Source: Rhodamnia argentea | Lineage: Eukaryota; Streptophyta; Magnoliopsida; Myrtales; Myrtaceae | Assembly: GCF_020921035.1 (NCBI RefSeq) | Contig: NC_063151.1 | Coordinates: 29,642,934 to 29,706,933 of the forward strand | Length of the DNA: 64,000 nt | Direction of reading: 5' to 3' | Shown: piece after piece, positions 49,761 through 60,266 of the stretch | Layout of the letters: each line of letters begins with the position of its first letter | How positions within the stretch are numbered: position 1 is the first letter of the stretch | Program-made: the position numbers and the translations under genes | The notes under the pieces: model-generated | The model's database searches: none | What the model was told of the DNA's origin: nothing | The model's input: the letters and a program-made list of their open reading frames with translations, nothing else

Positions 49761-49881
49761 ATCAAAAGATGATCGGCATGCGAATGAAAATGCAAAAATT
49801 TATATTTGTTATTAAGTGCGGCGCCTCCGGTTTCAACGCCGTTCACCGGACGATACGAAGTGGCCTCGCACGTGTAATAAG

Positions 49882-50659
49882 CTATGTTGCATCAACACGA
49901 TACGACAGGACACGCCGACACATTATTTCTCAAAATATAAAGAATTCTGACACGCTGGGACACGTTGTATATTAAATGTTATTTTTATATATACATGTTA
50001 AATTATTATTTTTATGATTGCACAAATAAATAAATAATAATAAGAAGTCCTAAAATGAATTTACATAGTAATTCCGACACCCTCTTGTTTCCGCTATCAA
50101 AATGCAACACAAGAGAGAGAGAACAGAGTGGGATTCATCTCATCAGGTCTCCATCTCCACGCTAAACCCCGAACCCCGCACCCCTCGTCGATCGAGCGGC
50201 TCCCGAGCGGAGAAATGTTGCAGTCCATTGTCAAAGCCGCGACCACAACGTCAAAATGTGGCCGCCCGTTCGACCCCACCTCTTCTAAACGTGCGGCGTG
50301 CATCAAGCGTACCTCAACTTGTCGAGGAAGAACACCAAGTTGCACCGATGGTAGTCCCACATCGATAAGCAAATAGGGAAAGAGAGGGCCACATCCTTAT
50401 AAAATGGGGCCTCAAAACGTTGCACCGCGCCGGACGGGCTCATGGGCCCATGGTGTGGAGCCAGATTTTGATTTTAGAGTACAAAATTTGCATTAATAAT
50501 TCGTGGGACACGCGAGTCTTAGAGTGTCCAATTGGTTGGCCATGTGTCGAAAATTTGGACACGGGTTGACCGCGTGTCAGAGTGTATTTTACAGTGTCGG
50601 ACGTGTGTCGGTGTCCGACATGCAAATAATGCAAATTTACACGTGTCCGTGTAAAATAG
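49882..50659. mobile_element. hAT-like non-autonomous element, copy B, 8-bp TSD
   Basis: 778-bp element; ends CTATGTTGCATCAACACG and (reverse-complemented) CTATTTTACACGGACACG. Target duplication 'gtaataag' at 49874-49881 and 50660-50667. Left 120 bases match copy A at 32175. The interior has a GC-rich stretch with 'tagtcccacatcgataagc' (50350-50370), probably captured or nested sequence. Absent from the second duplicate, which keeps the empty site near 59690. Confidence 0.85.
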
Positions 50660-50952
50660 GTAATAAGCTGGCTGACTCTACGACCAAATTGACCGTCGCA
50701 GACAAGCACAACCCATATTTTTCACATGTAAGAGAATCAGATCTGCAAAATCCGACGCCCAGTTCATTTCCTTGCAAGCAATGCATTCATGAGAGCCATC
50801 GACAATCTGTCCCCCTAAATGACTCCGTACCAAGGGTTGTGAATTGCGGTCACAGTTTTTTTTCTCTCTTTTCTTGTTTGAGGACTCAGGAGGCCAACCA
50901 GCAATCACTGCTTTGAGTTGAGCTTTCTTGTTTTCGAGACCACAGATTTTCT

Positions 50953-50976
50953 CGAGAGAGAGAGAGAGAGAGAGAG
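50953..50976. repeat. (GA)n microsatellite upstream of TANGO2-like copy 1
   Basis: About 24 bases of GA; the matching tract in copy 2 (60017-60028) is about half as long. Confidence 0.85.
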
Positions 50977-51007
50977 TCAAAAGTAAAGTCAGTCCCACAG
51001 AGTTTAA

Positions 51008-51014
51008 TATAAAG
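51008..51014 (+). promoter_or_regulatory. probable TATA box, TANGO2-like copy 1
   Basis: TATAAAG about 200 bases before the ATG at 51215, kept unchanged in the second copy (60060-60066). Confidence 0.5.
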
Positions 51015-51214
51015 TAGTCATGGCATCCCAACCACGTCCTAGCAAAAATTGTGCAAACGATCAGCCAACATAAATATTCATCATTCACCCCAAGCTAACT
51101 GCAACTGCCCACATTAGCTTTCTGAGGGAATTCTGCAGAGAGAGATCATAACAGGCAAATCCGCATTCAGGTCTTCTTCGGATAGATAGCGGAATCGGAG
51201 CAAAAGAAGGGACA

Positions 51215-52905
51215 ATGTGCATAGCAGCTTTTGTTTGGCAAGCTCACCCACTTTACCCTTTGATTCTTTTGCAGAACAGAGATGAGTATCACAACAGGCA
51301 AGTTGATGCTTGAACTCTCCATATTCCATTTATCTATACTCTTCTTTCGTTTTCGCAAAGATCATGATCCCTCTCTCTGTTAAATCTGTTAAGGCCAACA
51401 AAGCCAGTGGGCTGGTGGGAAGAGATTGAGATATTGGGGGGAAGAGACGAACTTGCCGGAGGGACTTGGTTGGCCTGTTCAAGAGAGGGAAGAGTGGCTC
51501 TCTTGACAAACGTATTGGAGCTTCATACACTTCATGAGGCGAAGAGCCGGGGTGACCTTGCCGTGCTTTTCTTGGAGGTATGCACGGCATTTATTCTATT
51601 CTCTGAACTTAACAAAGTCTCCCAGACCGGTCACTTATAGGAGAAGTCATAAAATCGGATTACCATGTTTCTAACTCACAATGAAAATGGCTATCCTTGA
51701 ACCTGACCCTGAGAAAAAGATTGGTGCTTTCAATTCCTTGGTTCAAGCCAAAGAGGTGCATTGTATACCTTACCTCTTAAGACTGACTCTCGGGCCACCA
51801 TTGTATGTACCTGCAGAAATTCCACCTTCTTCAAGTTCTAGGAAAAGCTTATTGCTCGAGTCCTCAACCTTTATTTTGCATAAATGTGTGCATGATCGAG
51901 TCTAAACAAGTGGTTCGACTCTTGGTTGAAATTGGTCGAAATCCTTTTTTTTGGACAATAAAGACAAGTTTTTTGGGATATATGTACTTCAGCTGGTTTA
52001 CCTGAGTGTTTGCAGAGCACAAAGAGTCCAAGAGAATTTGCAGAGCAGCTGGCGACAGAGGCTCATCAGTACAATGGCTTCAATCTCATTGTCGCCGACA
52101 CTTGCTCCAAAACCATGGTTTATATCTCCAACCGTCCACAAGGAGAACCCATAACCATTCAAGAGGTTTCCCCTGGAATTCATGTGCTGTCCAATGCGAA
52201 ACTTGACTCACCTTGGCCTAAGGTAAAAGACCATTAGCTAGTAGCACTGCGAATTTGATCTCCCAGAAATTAGGAGATTAGTGTGAACGAGAGGCCTACA
52301 AAAGATAGAAGTCCTAAGAGATAGTAGCATACTCGGCCTATCATAACTCTTTCGCATGAGGCACAAGATGTGAAAGCCTGAATATTTCACTGTTCTCCCT
52401 ATAATACAGCCAGATACACTAACTTTTTGTCCATCTGCACAATTTGATAAGAGCTACATCTGCAGGCTCAGCGTCTGGAACAGAATTTCAGGGAACTATT
52501 GAACAAATATGGCGAATTTGACTTACCAGTAAAAGAGATGGTCGAAAAATTGATGGAGGACACGGTTAAAGCTGATAAGAGCAGTTTACCCCATATCTGT
52601 TCTGCGGACTGGGAATTTAATTTAAGCTCCATATATGTTGAAGTTGACACTCCATTGGTAAGCATCTTTTTCATTGAAGTCTTTAAATTCGAGACGACTT
52701 AAAAAAATTTCTTGACAAACCGGCTTATGATATTCAGGGACGTTATGGCACTAGGAGCACAGCTGTTTTGTCTGTGAGAGCAAATGGAGAAGTGAGCTTA
52801 TATGAGAAGTATCTCGAAAAGGACCAGTGGAAGGAAAAAACTGTGAAATACCACATAGAGAAGATGAAGAAGACAGAAGGACAGAAATCTACCTCTCAAA
52901 ACTAA
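51215..52905 (+). CDS. TANGO2-like NRDE-family protein, copy 1, 277 aa
   Basis: Plant member of the TANGO2/NRDE family. Animal TANGO2 and worm HRG-9 are linked to haem trafficking and lipid metabolism; the plant role is not settled. Exons: 51215-51297, 51394-51577, 52016-52222, 52466-52657, 52738-52905, giving 277 codons, the family's normal length. Cys2 follows Met1 (MCIAAF) as in the NTN-hydrolase-like family, the name motif NRDE is at residues 21-24 (LLQNRDEYHNRPTKP), then GRDELAGGTWLACSREGRVA, HQYNGFNLIVAD and GIHVLSNAKLDSPWPK, and near the end RYGTRSTAVLSV. The first intron (51298-51393) starts with GC rather than GT, within a good GC-donor context AG/GCAAGT. Convergent with the EMB975-like gene 427 bases downstream. 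Intact. Confidence 0.92.
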
Positions 52906-53332
52906 TAAAGTCGGAGTCATTTAGAGACACAATATTATGTGCATATCATTCGAATGGCACTTCTCTCAGCATAGAAGGTCTCTTAGTGCCTCAGTTAGAA
53001 TGATTTTCTTTTGAGACCCTCTTCTTTTGAGACCCTCTTGAATGTAATGTAACCATGGATTAATGGAGTCAGAGTTCAAGAGTCGTTCGACACACCATCT
53101 AGAGTCTAGAGGCTTCTCTTGGAAACTGCTACCAAGTAATTATATCTTTGCCTGACCGAGAGAAAAACTTGAATCTGCATAACATCAGTATCAAATTCAC
53201 ATACACGAGTAGGAGAATATCTGCTGAACTGTGGAACATCAGCAAGCTTAATGGTCAGAGATCCAGCAAGATTGCTGCTTCATCACTTGCCTCGGAACAT
53301 TCACATTACAAACATTACGACTATATGGACAA
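52906..53332. other. shared 3' region of two convergent genes, copy 1
   Basis: 427 bases between the TANGO2-like stop and the EMB975-like stop. Transcripts could overlap here. Compared with copy 2 it lacks about 60 bases found at 62083-62144. Confidence 0.5.
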
Positions 53333-54823
53333 CTATCTTCTCTCACTTTCTACTAGCAGTAGTTGGGATAAAATTTGTTTATCCAACTTGAAACCTGCCA
53401 TCTCTGCCTCCTTGCAAACTGCCTTAACCTTAGCCAGCCTCCCCGAAATCAAATAAATACCTATGATGGCACGGTATATATCATATGTTGGAGAGAATCC
53501 CGCCTCCTTGAGTTTTGAGAAGTACCTGACAGCCCTAGGGAGGTCATTCAATGCTGCAAAAAGCTTTATTACCACGTGGTATGCTGGAAGATCAAGCAGG
53601 CAGTTCGAAGCCTCCATTTCCCAAACTACAGGCAATGCCTCCCGGTATTTGTTCTCTACATAACAGCTATGAATCATGGTAGTGTACATGACCACACTCA
53701 GTTCGTGACCAGATTGTTTAAACCAACTAAAAAGACTTACGACAATTTCAAATTTTCTAAGTCTAACGCAGATCTTCATGATAGTTGTACAGTCCTGCTG
53801 GTTGAAGTTCAAATCTTCTCTTTCACCAAGCTCTTCTAATAATGCTAAAGCAAGCGTGCCTCTGTCCGGCTTCTTTCCAAGCTCCAGTATTAGCTTTGCG
53901 TAGATGCTTGAATCCAGTAATCTGTTATGATCCTTGGCAACTCGGAGGAGCTTCCAAGCAAGATTCAAGCTTCCTCCTTTGATGAACCCCTTCACCATTG
54001 CCTCTATTACTCCACGACTTGCCAAACAAGTGAACTTTTCCAAGTTGATTGGCACCTTCAACTCATGATTCCTGGCTAGTACTTCGACGGTCGAAGCCAG
54101 TATCCGATCATCAGGAAATAGATTAGGCTGTTTCTGAGCCCAACTGAAAGTTTGTAGAGCCTTGTCAGGTAGACACATGTGACCTAATTCCCTGATGGTC
54201 AATGACAGCGATCCTTTCCGAAGAAAACGCAACCGCTTGTTGAGAACTTTAGATGCATTCTCTTCAGGAGGAAGCTTCCCAATCTCCCTTGCCAGACCGA
54301 TGAGAAACCGTGGGTTCCGGTACACTTGCTCGGAGACAGAAGCCCTAGGACAAACCCCAATGGCCGAACCAAGTTTGATGTGTTTTTTCGAGGTGGGGAG
54401 TCCCAAAGGTCTGAGTTTATAAGGAAGTGGGAGCGGAAGAGCTCTTTCTCTGCTTAACTTCCCAGGTTTCTGAGGAATCCTTCCTTTGAAAAGCGATGAT
54501 ATTGCTTGAATCTCATCTTGATCCCATACAACATCAGTATCTCCTCCTACTCCTCCTTCAATCTCTAAATCAAGTCCTTCTTCATCAAACGGATCAGCGT
54601 GGGTCTGTTCAGTATCATCGCTCGTCTTCTTCAAGAACAGATTAGTTCCAAATGCAGGAGGGAGCTTGTCGCGCCGAGGGTAACGAAGATTCTTGGGTAG
54701 CCTTTTTCCGCAAACTCTATTACCATGGTTTACTGCAAAAATTGTCAAGCTACAACTTAAAGAATTCAATTTCAGTGAATGTCCGCTTGAGAGTTCACAT
54801 GGTGGCGGCAACAAACGGGGCAT
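53333..54823 (-). CDS. EMB975-like PPR protein, copy 1, 496 aa
   Basis: Homologue of Arabidopsis At2g01860 (EMB975), a PPR protein whose loss stops embryo development; its RNA target is not known to me. Single exon, 496 codons, ATG at 54821-54823. The N-terminus MPRLLPPPCELSSGHSLKLN is basic and Ser-rich, fitting an organelle transit peptide. The family hallmark KRLPKNLRYPRRDKLPPAFG follows at about 40-60, then an acidic linker and VWDQDEIQAISSLFKGRIPQ. The C-terminal half holds degenerate PPR helices (SVVMYTTMIHSCYVENKYRE, YDIYRAIIGIYLISGRLAKV). Differs from copy 2 at roughly 13 residues. Intact. Confidence 0.92.
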   Translation of the reverse strand: MPRLLPPPCELSSGHSLKLNSLSCSLTIFAVNHGNRVCGKRLPKNLRYPRRDKLPPAFGTNLFLKKTSDDTEQTHADPFDEEGLDLEIEGGVGGDTDVVWDQDEIQAISSLFKGRIPQKPGKLSRERALPLPLPYKLRPLGLPTSKKHIKLGSAIGVCPRASVSEQVYRNPRFLIGLAREIGKLPPEENASKVLNKRLRFLRKGSLSLTIRELGHMCLPDKALQTFSWAQKQPNLFPDDRILASTVEVLARNHELKVPINLEKFTCLASRGVIEAMVKGFIKGGSLNLAWKLLRVAKDHNRLLDSSIYAKLILELGKKPDRGTLALALLEELGEREDLNFNQQDCTTIMKICVRLRKFEIVVSLFSWFKQSGHELSVVMYTTMIHSCYVENKYREALPVVWEMEASNCLLDLPAYHVVIKLFAALNDLPRAVRYFSKLKEAGFSPTYDIYRAIIGIYLISGRLAKVKAVCKEAEMAGFKLDKQILSQLLLVESERR

Positions 54824-54890
54824 GGTTCACGCAGACGAGAAAATGGACGGACCAAATCGACTAGACCAAGACGAGATCGCTCCAATAATC

Positions 54891-57800
54891 TTCAACTTGG
54901 AGATTGGAGTTTTCTGCGCAGATAAAACCGGAAATCCCACGTGGGAATTTCATCGAGCAGTTGGTCTGCCAGGCAGATCGCGCTAAAATCTTGCACAATC
55001 GGGTATTAAAGTAGGAGGGAACAGAGCAGAGGTACAAACGTAGGAAAGCTCGAATCAAGGTGATAGCAATAGAATCAACCTTCTTTGCCGCTCACACAGT
55101 GGAGAATCGCTGGAAAGAAGAGGGAGGGGAGCTTCGAAGAGCCATTAATCCCACGGAGGTGTGTTCGTCCGTGCGTGCATGGATAGTTGGACTGGGCGGT
55201 CCGTATTTGAACTAGTTTCCTCCGGTCTGTCGAGCGATTCCAATATTTAGGTTAGATCCGACCCGGATAACCGAACCAAATCAAACCAAAACGAATGTGG
55301 TGCGTTCAGATGGAAAGGTCCGAGCTTGCACGTGCACCACGATTCACTTCGTGTCGTTGTGCGATCGGTCCGTCCAATCTTTCCATTTTTTATACATGTC
55401 AAGCTTGCTTGCTTAAAGAGTGAAAAAAGGAAGAGGTGATGTTATAAGATGTAATCGTCGGGTTTGACAACTCATCGAAGTCGGGCTATTTTCATAAGCT
55501 AGCGAGACTTATTGGAATTGTATTGGCACCTTTACGTCCACTCGAAATTGAAAATCAAATCAAAGACACGAGATCATAATTTTTGAAATCGGAGATCGGC
55601 TCGGATCGATCGGTCCGGCCTAATTCCCGGGCGATCCAAAAGAATCGATCGCACATACTTAAAAAATGTCTTCACGGCTCTTCAAGAGAGTCAACGTCCA
55701 ACTGTTCACATGCCATGCCTGCCTACCTGGACGGTGGGCATGCATGCCGTGTCTATCCCATGGGGGATAGCCCATACTTGATCCTATTGCCACTAGCTTT
55801 ACAAATTGACCAAAGCTTCCTCAGTATGCTTCTATTTTCATCAATAAACTCAATCTCTCAACGTAATTCCTCCTCGAGATCACAACGAGAAGTCAGCACT
55901 CCACCCATAGATGACAACTCTAAAGAAGAAATACAAAATGGGCTCATTTACCATGTGATAAATTACAGCAAATTTTAAGAATGATCACACTTATTTCTTA
56001 CATTAATATGACTAGCATTAGCAGCCGAAATCTAATAATTTAACAGTTTAAATGATTTTTTCAAAAAGCAAATTAAAACTAAAAAAAGTGTTTGTCCGGT
56101 CCAGGTGGGCCGTTTTCAACTCCTAGACCATCACTACTGGTTTCGTTTTTAAGGAACCGGGAACTAGAATGGCACCGGCTGGTCCGAGAGGTTCCCCGTT
56201 CGAGCGGTTCTTGGTCCGGTCGATTTTTTTTGCTCACCCCTATACCATTGTAAGATTGCCATATCTTTTTTTTTTTGTCTTTTTTTCCTCTTTTCTATTT
56301 TCTTTGAGAAGAAATTTGTTTCATTTCTTTTCTCAACTAACATAAATATTTTCAATAATGTCCTTTAGTGCACTTTATTTGTTCTCTTTCCCAATCTAAT
56401 CATAGACAAGTGTATTTTTTTGTTTTTTTTTTTTTCTCATCTTATCTCCATTTCCAAATCAATTCACTCGTGAATCCGTTAGACTACATTTGGTCATTCA
56501 GATTTCTAGTCAAAATACGACTAGATAGAATAGGATAAGAAATTCCAAAAATTTTGTCATATCCTATCTATTGTTTGGTAAATTGCAAATATAATGTCGG
56601 ATGAGTAGAGGCAATACATAATTAAGATCGACTCCGTTTTGCTGAAACATCATAATGCTTTAGAAATTATTCAATGATGAGTTCTAATGAGTAAATTATT
56701 ATTGAGCGGAGGTTCGTGCCATCTAAATTCGAGCGCGACATCGATCGAGCAAATCCAGTAGAACCGGGGGTCTTGATTTAGTGTCGAATCTTTGAAAATG
56801 ACCCATTGACCTTGTTGTTGTCTTGTCAAGCCGGTAAACAAGTGTTAAACAATGAAATTATTCCGTCTCTTTTCACAAATTGAAGATGTACTCGTGTAGG
56901 TCGTGCAAGAGAGCTATCTTGAAATTTGATTATCGGCCTCGAGTTATTCATGACACGTCGAGACATTTCGAACGTTGGAAAGGATAAAGAGATTAAAGAA
57001 CTGGGGACGTGATCTCATATCACACCAAATTATTGATTAAATAATGCGATCGTGAAAATACCCTATTTTGCCACCGGAGACTCTACCTTGGCGCCGCCGA
57101 AGAGGTGACCACACTCGACGATCACCACCACAGAGAGCCGGCCCCCCACTAAAGAGGCTACTGGGGATGGTGGAGAGGTGGCTCGATGCGGAGGAGAGGC
57201 AATGGTTGTTGAAAATTTTGATTATCTCTTTATTCTCTTGAGAAATCCTATCCAAATCTATCACACCCCATCTCTAATGATATTTTTATCCAGGCTATAT
57301 CCCACCTATATTACCATTTATCCTATATGGACGTCTACCAAACACATAATACGATAAAACATATCATATCATTATTTTTATTATGAGGAATGCAGCTTTA
57401 AGAATCATCTTTTACCGTGATTTTATCTTTTTGATAGATTTTTAAAGATATCGTATAATCAAATCAACGTTACGAGAAATTCATTCCACCATTCAAAATC
57501 CCGCCCAAATCCTTAAATTTTATTTCGTGCGTGATCTAAATGAATTTCATGTGAATTATCTCTCTCTCTCTCTCTTTCTCTCTAAACAAACCCTAGGATT
57601 TCACTAGTGACTTCATCATCGATTTCCATCATATTTCATGTCATTTCTCACGTTGATTCCATCGAGTTCATGCGATTTCGCCATTTTAGTGTTTCTACAT
57701 TTTGAGAGCACTTACACAAAAGATCCAAATCAACACACCTATGGCTTTTAGCAATTAAAAGTTTGATTTCACGTTCTGTTAGTTTTCATGCCGTTTCCAT

Positions 57801-58515
57801 GCAGTTCATGTATTATTCAACGTATTCAACGCTCTTTGAACCCAAAAAAAAAAAAAAAAAACGAGACATATCAACGCTTGCAAACTTCTGGGTGTTATTC
57901 ATTTTGAGTAGGCAACAGTGGTCGGATTTGACTTTTGAGGCAGAGCCGGCGACTCTGCAAGTCACTAGACGAAGAAGATAGGCTGCGGACGTGGACGGAG
58001 GAGGAAGGGAAGATTAGAGAGAGAAAAAAGTAATTTCTTTTTTTTCACTTACTTGCCACGTCATGGACACGGGAATGGTACGTAATCACTAAAAACTTTC
58101 TCGAATAGAGAGAAATGAGAGAATAAGACCGAAATTAAAAACACGTGGGATGCAAAACCCAAACTAAGCTTACAAGTAGAGCTGTCAAGTAAGTGGATCC
58201 GATCAAAGTAATCCGATTCAAATTAATTCATATAATTTTCAGCAATTCGTACCCGACCCAATTCAACTCGAGCACTAATTGTTAGCGATTTTTCTCCCAT
58301 ATTGTCACTTCTGATGAATGGGCGACTCCATAGACTAGTCGCCGAGTTGCTATTCTGGGCTAGGATTTCGTCACGAGCAACGTGGAGGCACAAGTCGGCA
58401 TCGCGTCGATGGCGAGGAGGCGAATGGCGGGGGTTAGATGATGTAACTTAGATCTTTACCGGGTGAATATATTTCATTGTTGTTCAAGACCCAAAGGTCC
58501 AGCTGGCGCTGCCCA
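54891..58515. other. spacer between the two duplicates
   Basis: No gene. 55000-55250 is the upstream region of the EMB975-like gene. 56485-57385 has two AT-rich arms around a GC-rich core (57060-57200) and may be a decayed TIR element. 58190-58290 contains 'gtggatccgatcaaag' type repeat text. Homopolymers of A and T are frequent. Confidence 0.4.
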
Positions 58516-58757
58516 GTGCCTTTTTCATCATTGCTCTTAAAAGTAACTTCTCTACTCTTTATCTTCCTTATCACAATTATTGGGATTTCTCTTTTGGACA
58601 AAAAGAAAACTAATTTTTTATGGAATTAAAATCTAACAATTAAAAGAATATAGCGGCTTTTAATATACATGGAGATTTTCCTTTTTTTTTTTTTTGGCAA
58701 CTAAATCCCACGTAAAAAGTTAAAAACTAAAAGAAGGAAAGTAAATAAATTTGGGGT
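58516..58757. repeat. dispersed repeat, copy 2 (partner at 33716-33961)
   Basis: Same orientation and length as the partner, with scattered substitutions and small length changes in homopolymers. It directly abuts the tRNA-like repeat that follows. Confidence 0.75.
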
Positions 58758-58775
58758 CGCCACTTTCGGTTTCAT

Positions 58776-58916
58776 GAAAGTGTTGTCCGAATCAATCATT
58801 TTTCGCGTAATCTGATGTTACGATCCCTTTGACCTCTCGTACCATGAATAGAGGTCCCCGGTTCGAACCCGGGCTCAGACATGGATCTATAAAACTACCG
58901 TTCACATATAAATCAC
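58776..58916 (+). repeat. dispersed repeat with tRNA-like module, copy 2
   Basis: Matches 43410-43585. The module at 58810-58880 keeps the T-arm, the 7-bp GACCTCT/AGAGGTC stem and most of the acceptor pairing; substitutions fall mainly in the loops. Followed in both copies by 'catggatctataaaactacc'. Confidence 0.6.
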
Positions 58917-58922
58917 TTGAGA

Positions 58923-59107
58923 ATTTTTTATTTTTTTTTTATGATTCAGGATCCGCCAATCGTAATCGGACTTCGCCTTTTCCGACGACGACTATACCTG
59001 GAGGGAGGCTGGCCCCGCAGCCCACTAGCAAAGGCCCCCCACTTAAGTCCGAAAAACGCGTTAGGAAAGTTTCGAACTTTCGACCGTGGCTTACGTCGGC
59101 GCCAAAG
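58923..59107 (-). mobile_element. tRNA-related SINE, minus orientation
   Basis: About 185 bases flanked by the direct repeat 'cacttgaga' (58914-58922 and 59108-59116). Read on the minus strand it starts GTCTTTGGCGCC, has a B-box-like AGTTCGAAACTTT about 30 bases in, a GC-rich body (words 'gggctgcggggccagcctcc', 'caggtatagtcg') and an A-rich tail, seen here as the T run at 58924-58940. The GC-rich body resembles plant Au-type SINEs as I recall them. Confidence 0.6.
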
Positions 59108-59116
59108 ACCACTTGA

Positions 59117-59567
59117 GATTTTTTTTTTTTCCTCAATGATCAAAGGGATCAATCAACCTAACTTTCTCTTTTGCGCACTCGATTTAATCACCATGGCGCG
59201 GGAAGAGTACCTTCATGGGATCCTCCAAGAGGGCTATAATTGTCCGTGACCAAGATATTGCGTGTCTTACTGTACCGTGAACTCTCAATTTAAACAGGTC
59301 AAATCTTAATTATTTATCTTTTAAGTCGTATGAATTCGTCGTATATGGCATGAATTGTAGTTTTTCTTATTGCTACACGCGTCTTCTATCCAAATATTTC
59401 ACTAGCATCCCTCTGAAAAAAGGCACTTTATCGATTGACATCTCCCCAAAACGTCAGCCATTAACAGGAGGGGAAAAGACACACACACACAACAAAAACA
59501 AAAACAAAAGAGGGGCTCGGAGTGACTTGGATTGGCATAGGATGCATGACGTACGTTAAGAGATTGA
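59117..59567. other. spacer left of duplicate copy 2
   Basis: No gene recognised. A short CA tract is near 59480. Similarity to copy 1 begins at about 59568. Confidence 0.4.
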
Positions 59568-60059
59568 ATCGAAAGATGATCAGCATGCGAATGAAAGTGC
59601 GAAAATTTATATTTGTTATTAAGTGCGGCGCCTCTGGTTTCAACGCCGTTCACCAGACGGTACGAAGTGGCCCCGCGCGTGCCATAAGCTGGCTGACTGT
59701 ACGACCAAATTGACTGTTGCAGATAAGCACCGCCCATATTTTATCATGTAAGAGAATCAGATCTGCAAAATCCGACTCCCAGTTCATTTCCTTGCAAGCA
59801 ATGCATTCATGAGAGCCATAGACAATTAGCGTTAACTGACCGCATATTTAGCAAAATCTGTCCCCATTAATGACTTTGTACCAAGGGTTGTGAATTGTGG
59901 TTACAGTTTTTTTTTTTTTTGTTCTCTCTCTTTTATTGTTTGAGGACTCAGGAGGCCAGCCAGCAATTACTGCTTTGAGTTGAGCTTTCCTGTTTTCGAG
60001 ACCACAGAATTTCGATCGAGAGAGAGAGTCAAAAGTAAAGTCAGTCCCACAGAGTTTAA

Positions 60060-60066
60060 TATAAAG
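60060..60066 (+). promoter_or_regulatory. probable TATA box, TANGO2-like copy 2
   Basis: TATAAAG about 200 bases before the ATG at 60267, same as in copy 1. Confidence 0.5.
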
Positions 60067-60266
60067 TAGTCATCACATCCCAACCACGTCCATGCAAAAA
60101 TCGTGCAAACGATCAGCCAACATAAATATACATCATTCACCCCATGCTAACTGCAACTGCCCACATTAGCTTTCTGAGGGAATTCTGCAGAGAGAGATCA
60201 TAACAGGCAAATCCGCATTCAGGTCTTCTTCGGATAGATAGCGGAATCAGAGCTAAAGAAGGGACA

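Larger units (their letters stand above)
49761..54890. repeat. segmental duplication, copy 1
   Basis: Direct copy of 59568-64000, carrying promoter, TANGO2-like gene, convergent EMB975-like gene and its upstream region. Identity is about 97-98 percent in coding parts. It holds an extra 786 bases (hAT-like element plus target copy) and lacks about 31 bases found near 59836; these two differences account for the shift in spacing between left border and start codon. The true right end lies beyond the matching part of copy 2, which leaves the window. Confidence 0.95.

Noticed and set aside
51681-51905. 74-codon frame, conserved in both duplicates (also 60734-60958)
   Set aside because: Lies inside intron 2 of the TANGO2-like gene; conserved only because the whole segment was duplicated.
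55583-55978. 131-codon plus-strand frame between the duplicates
   Set aside because: No recognisable domain and AT-rich surroundings; probably chance.
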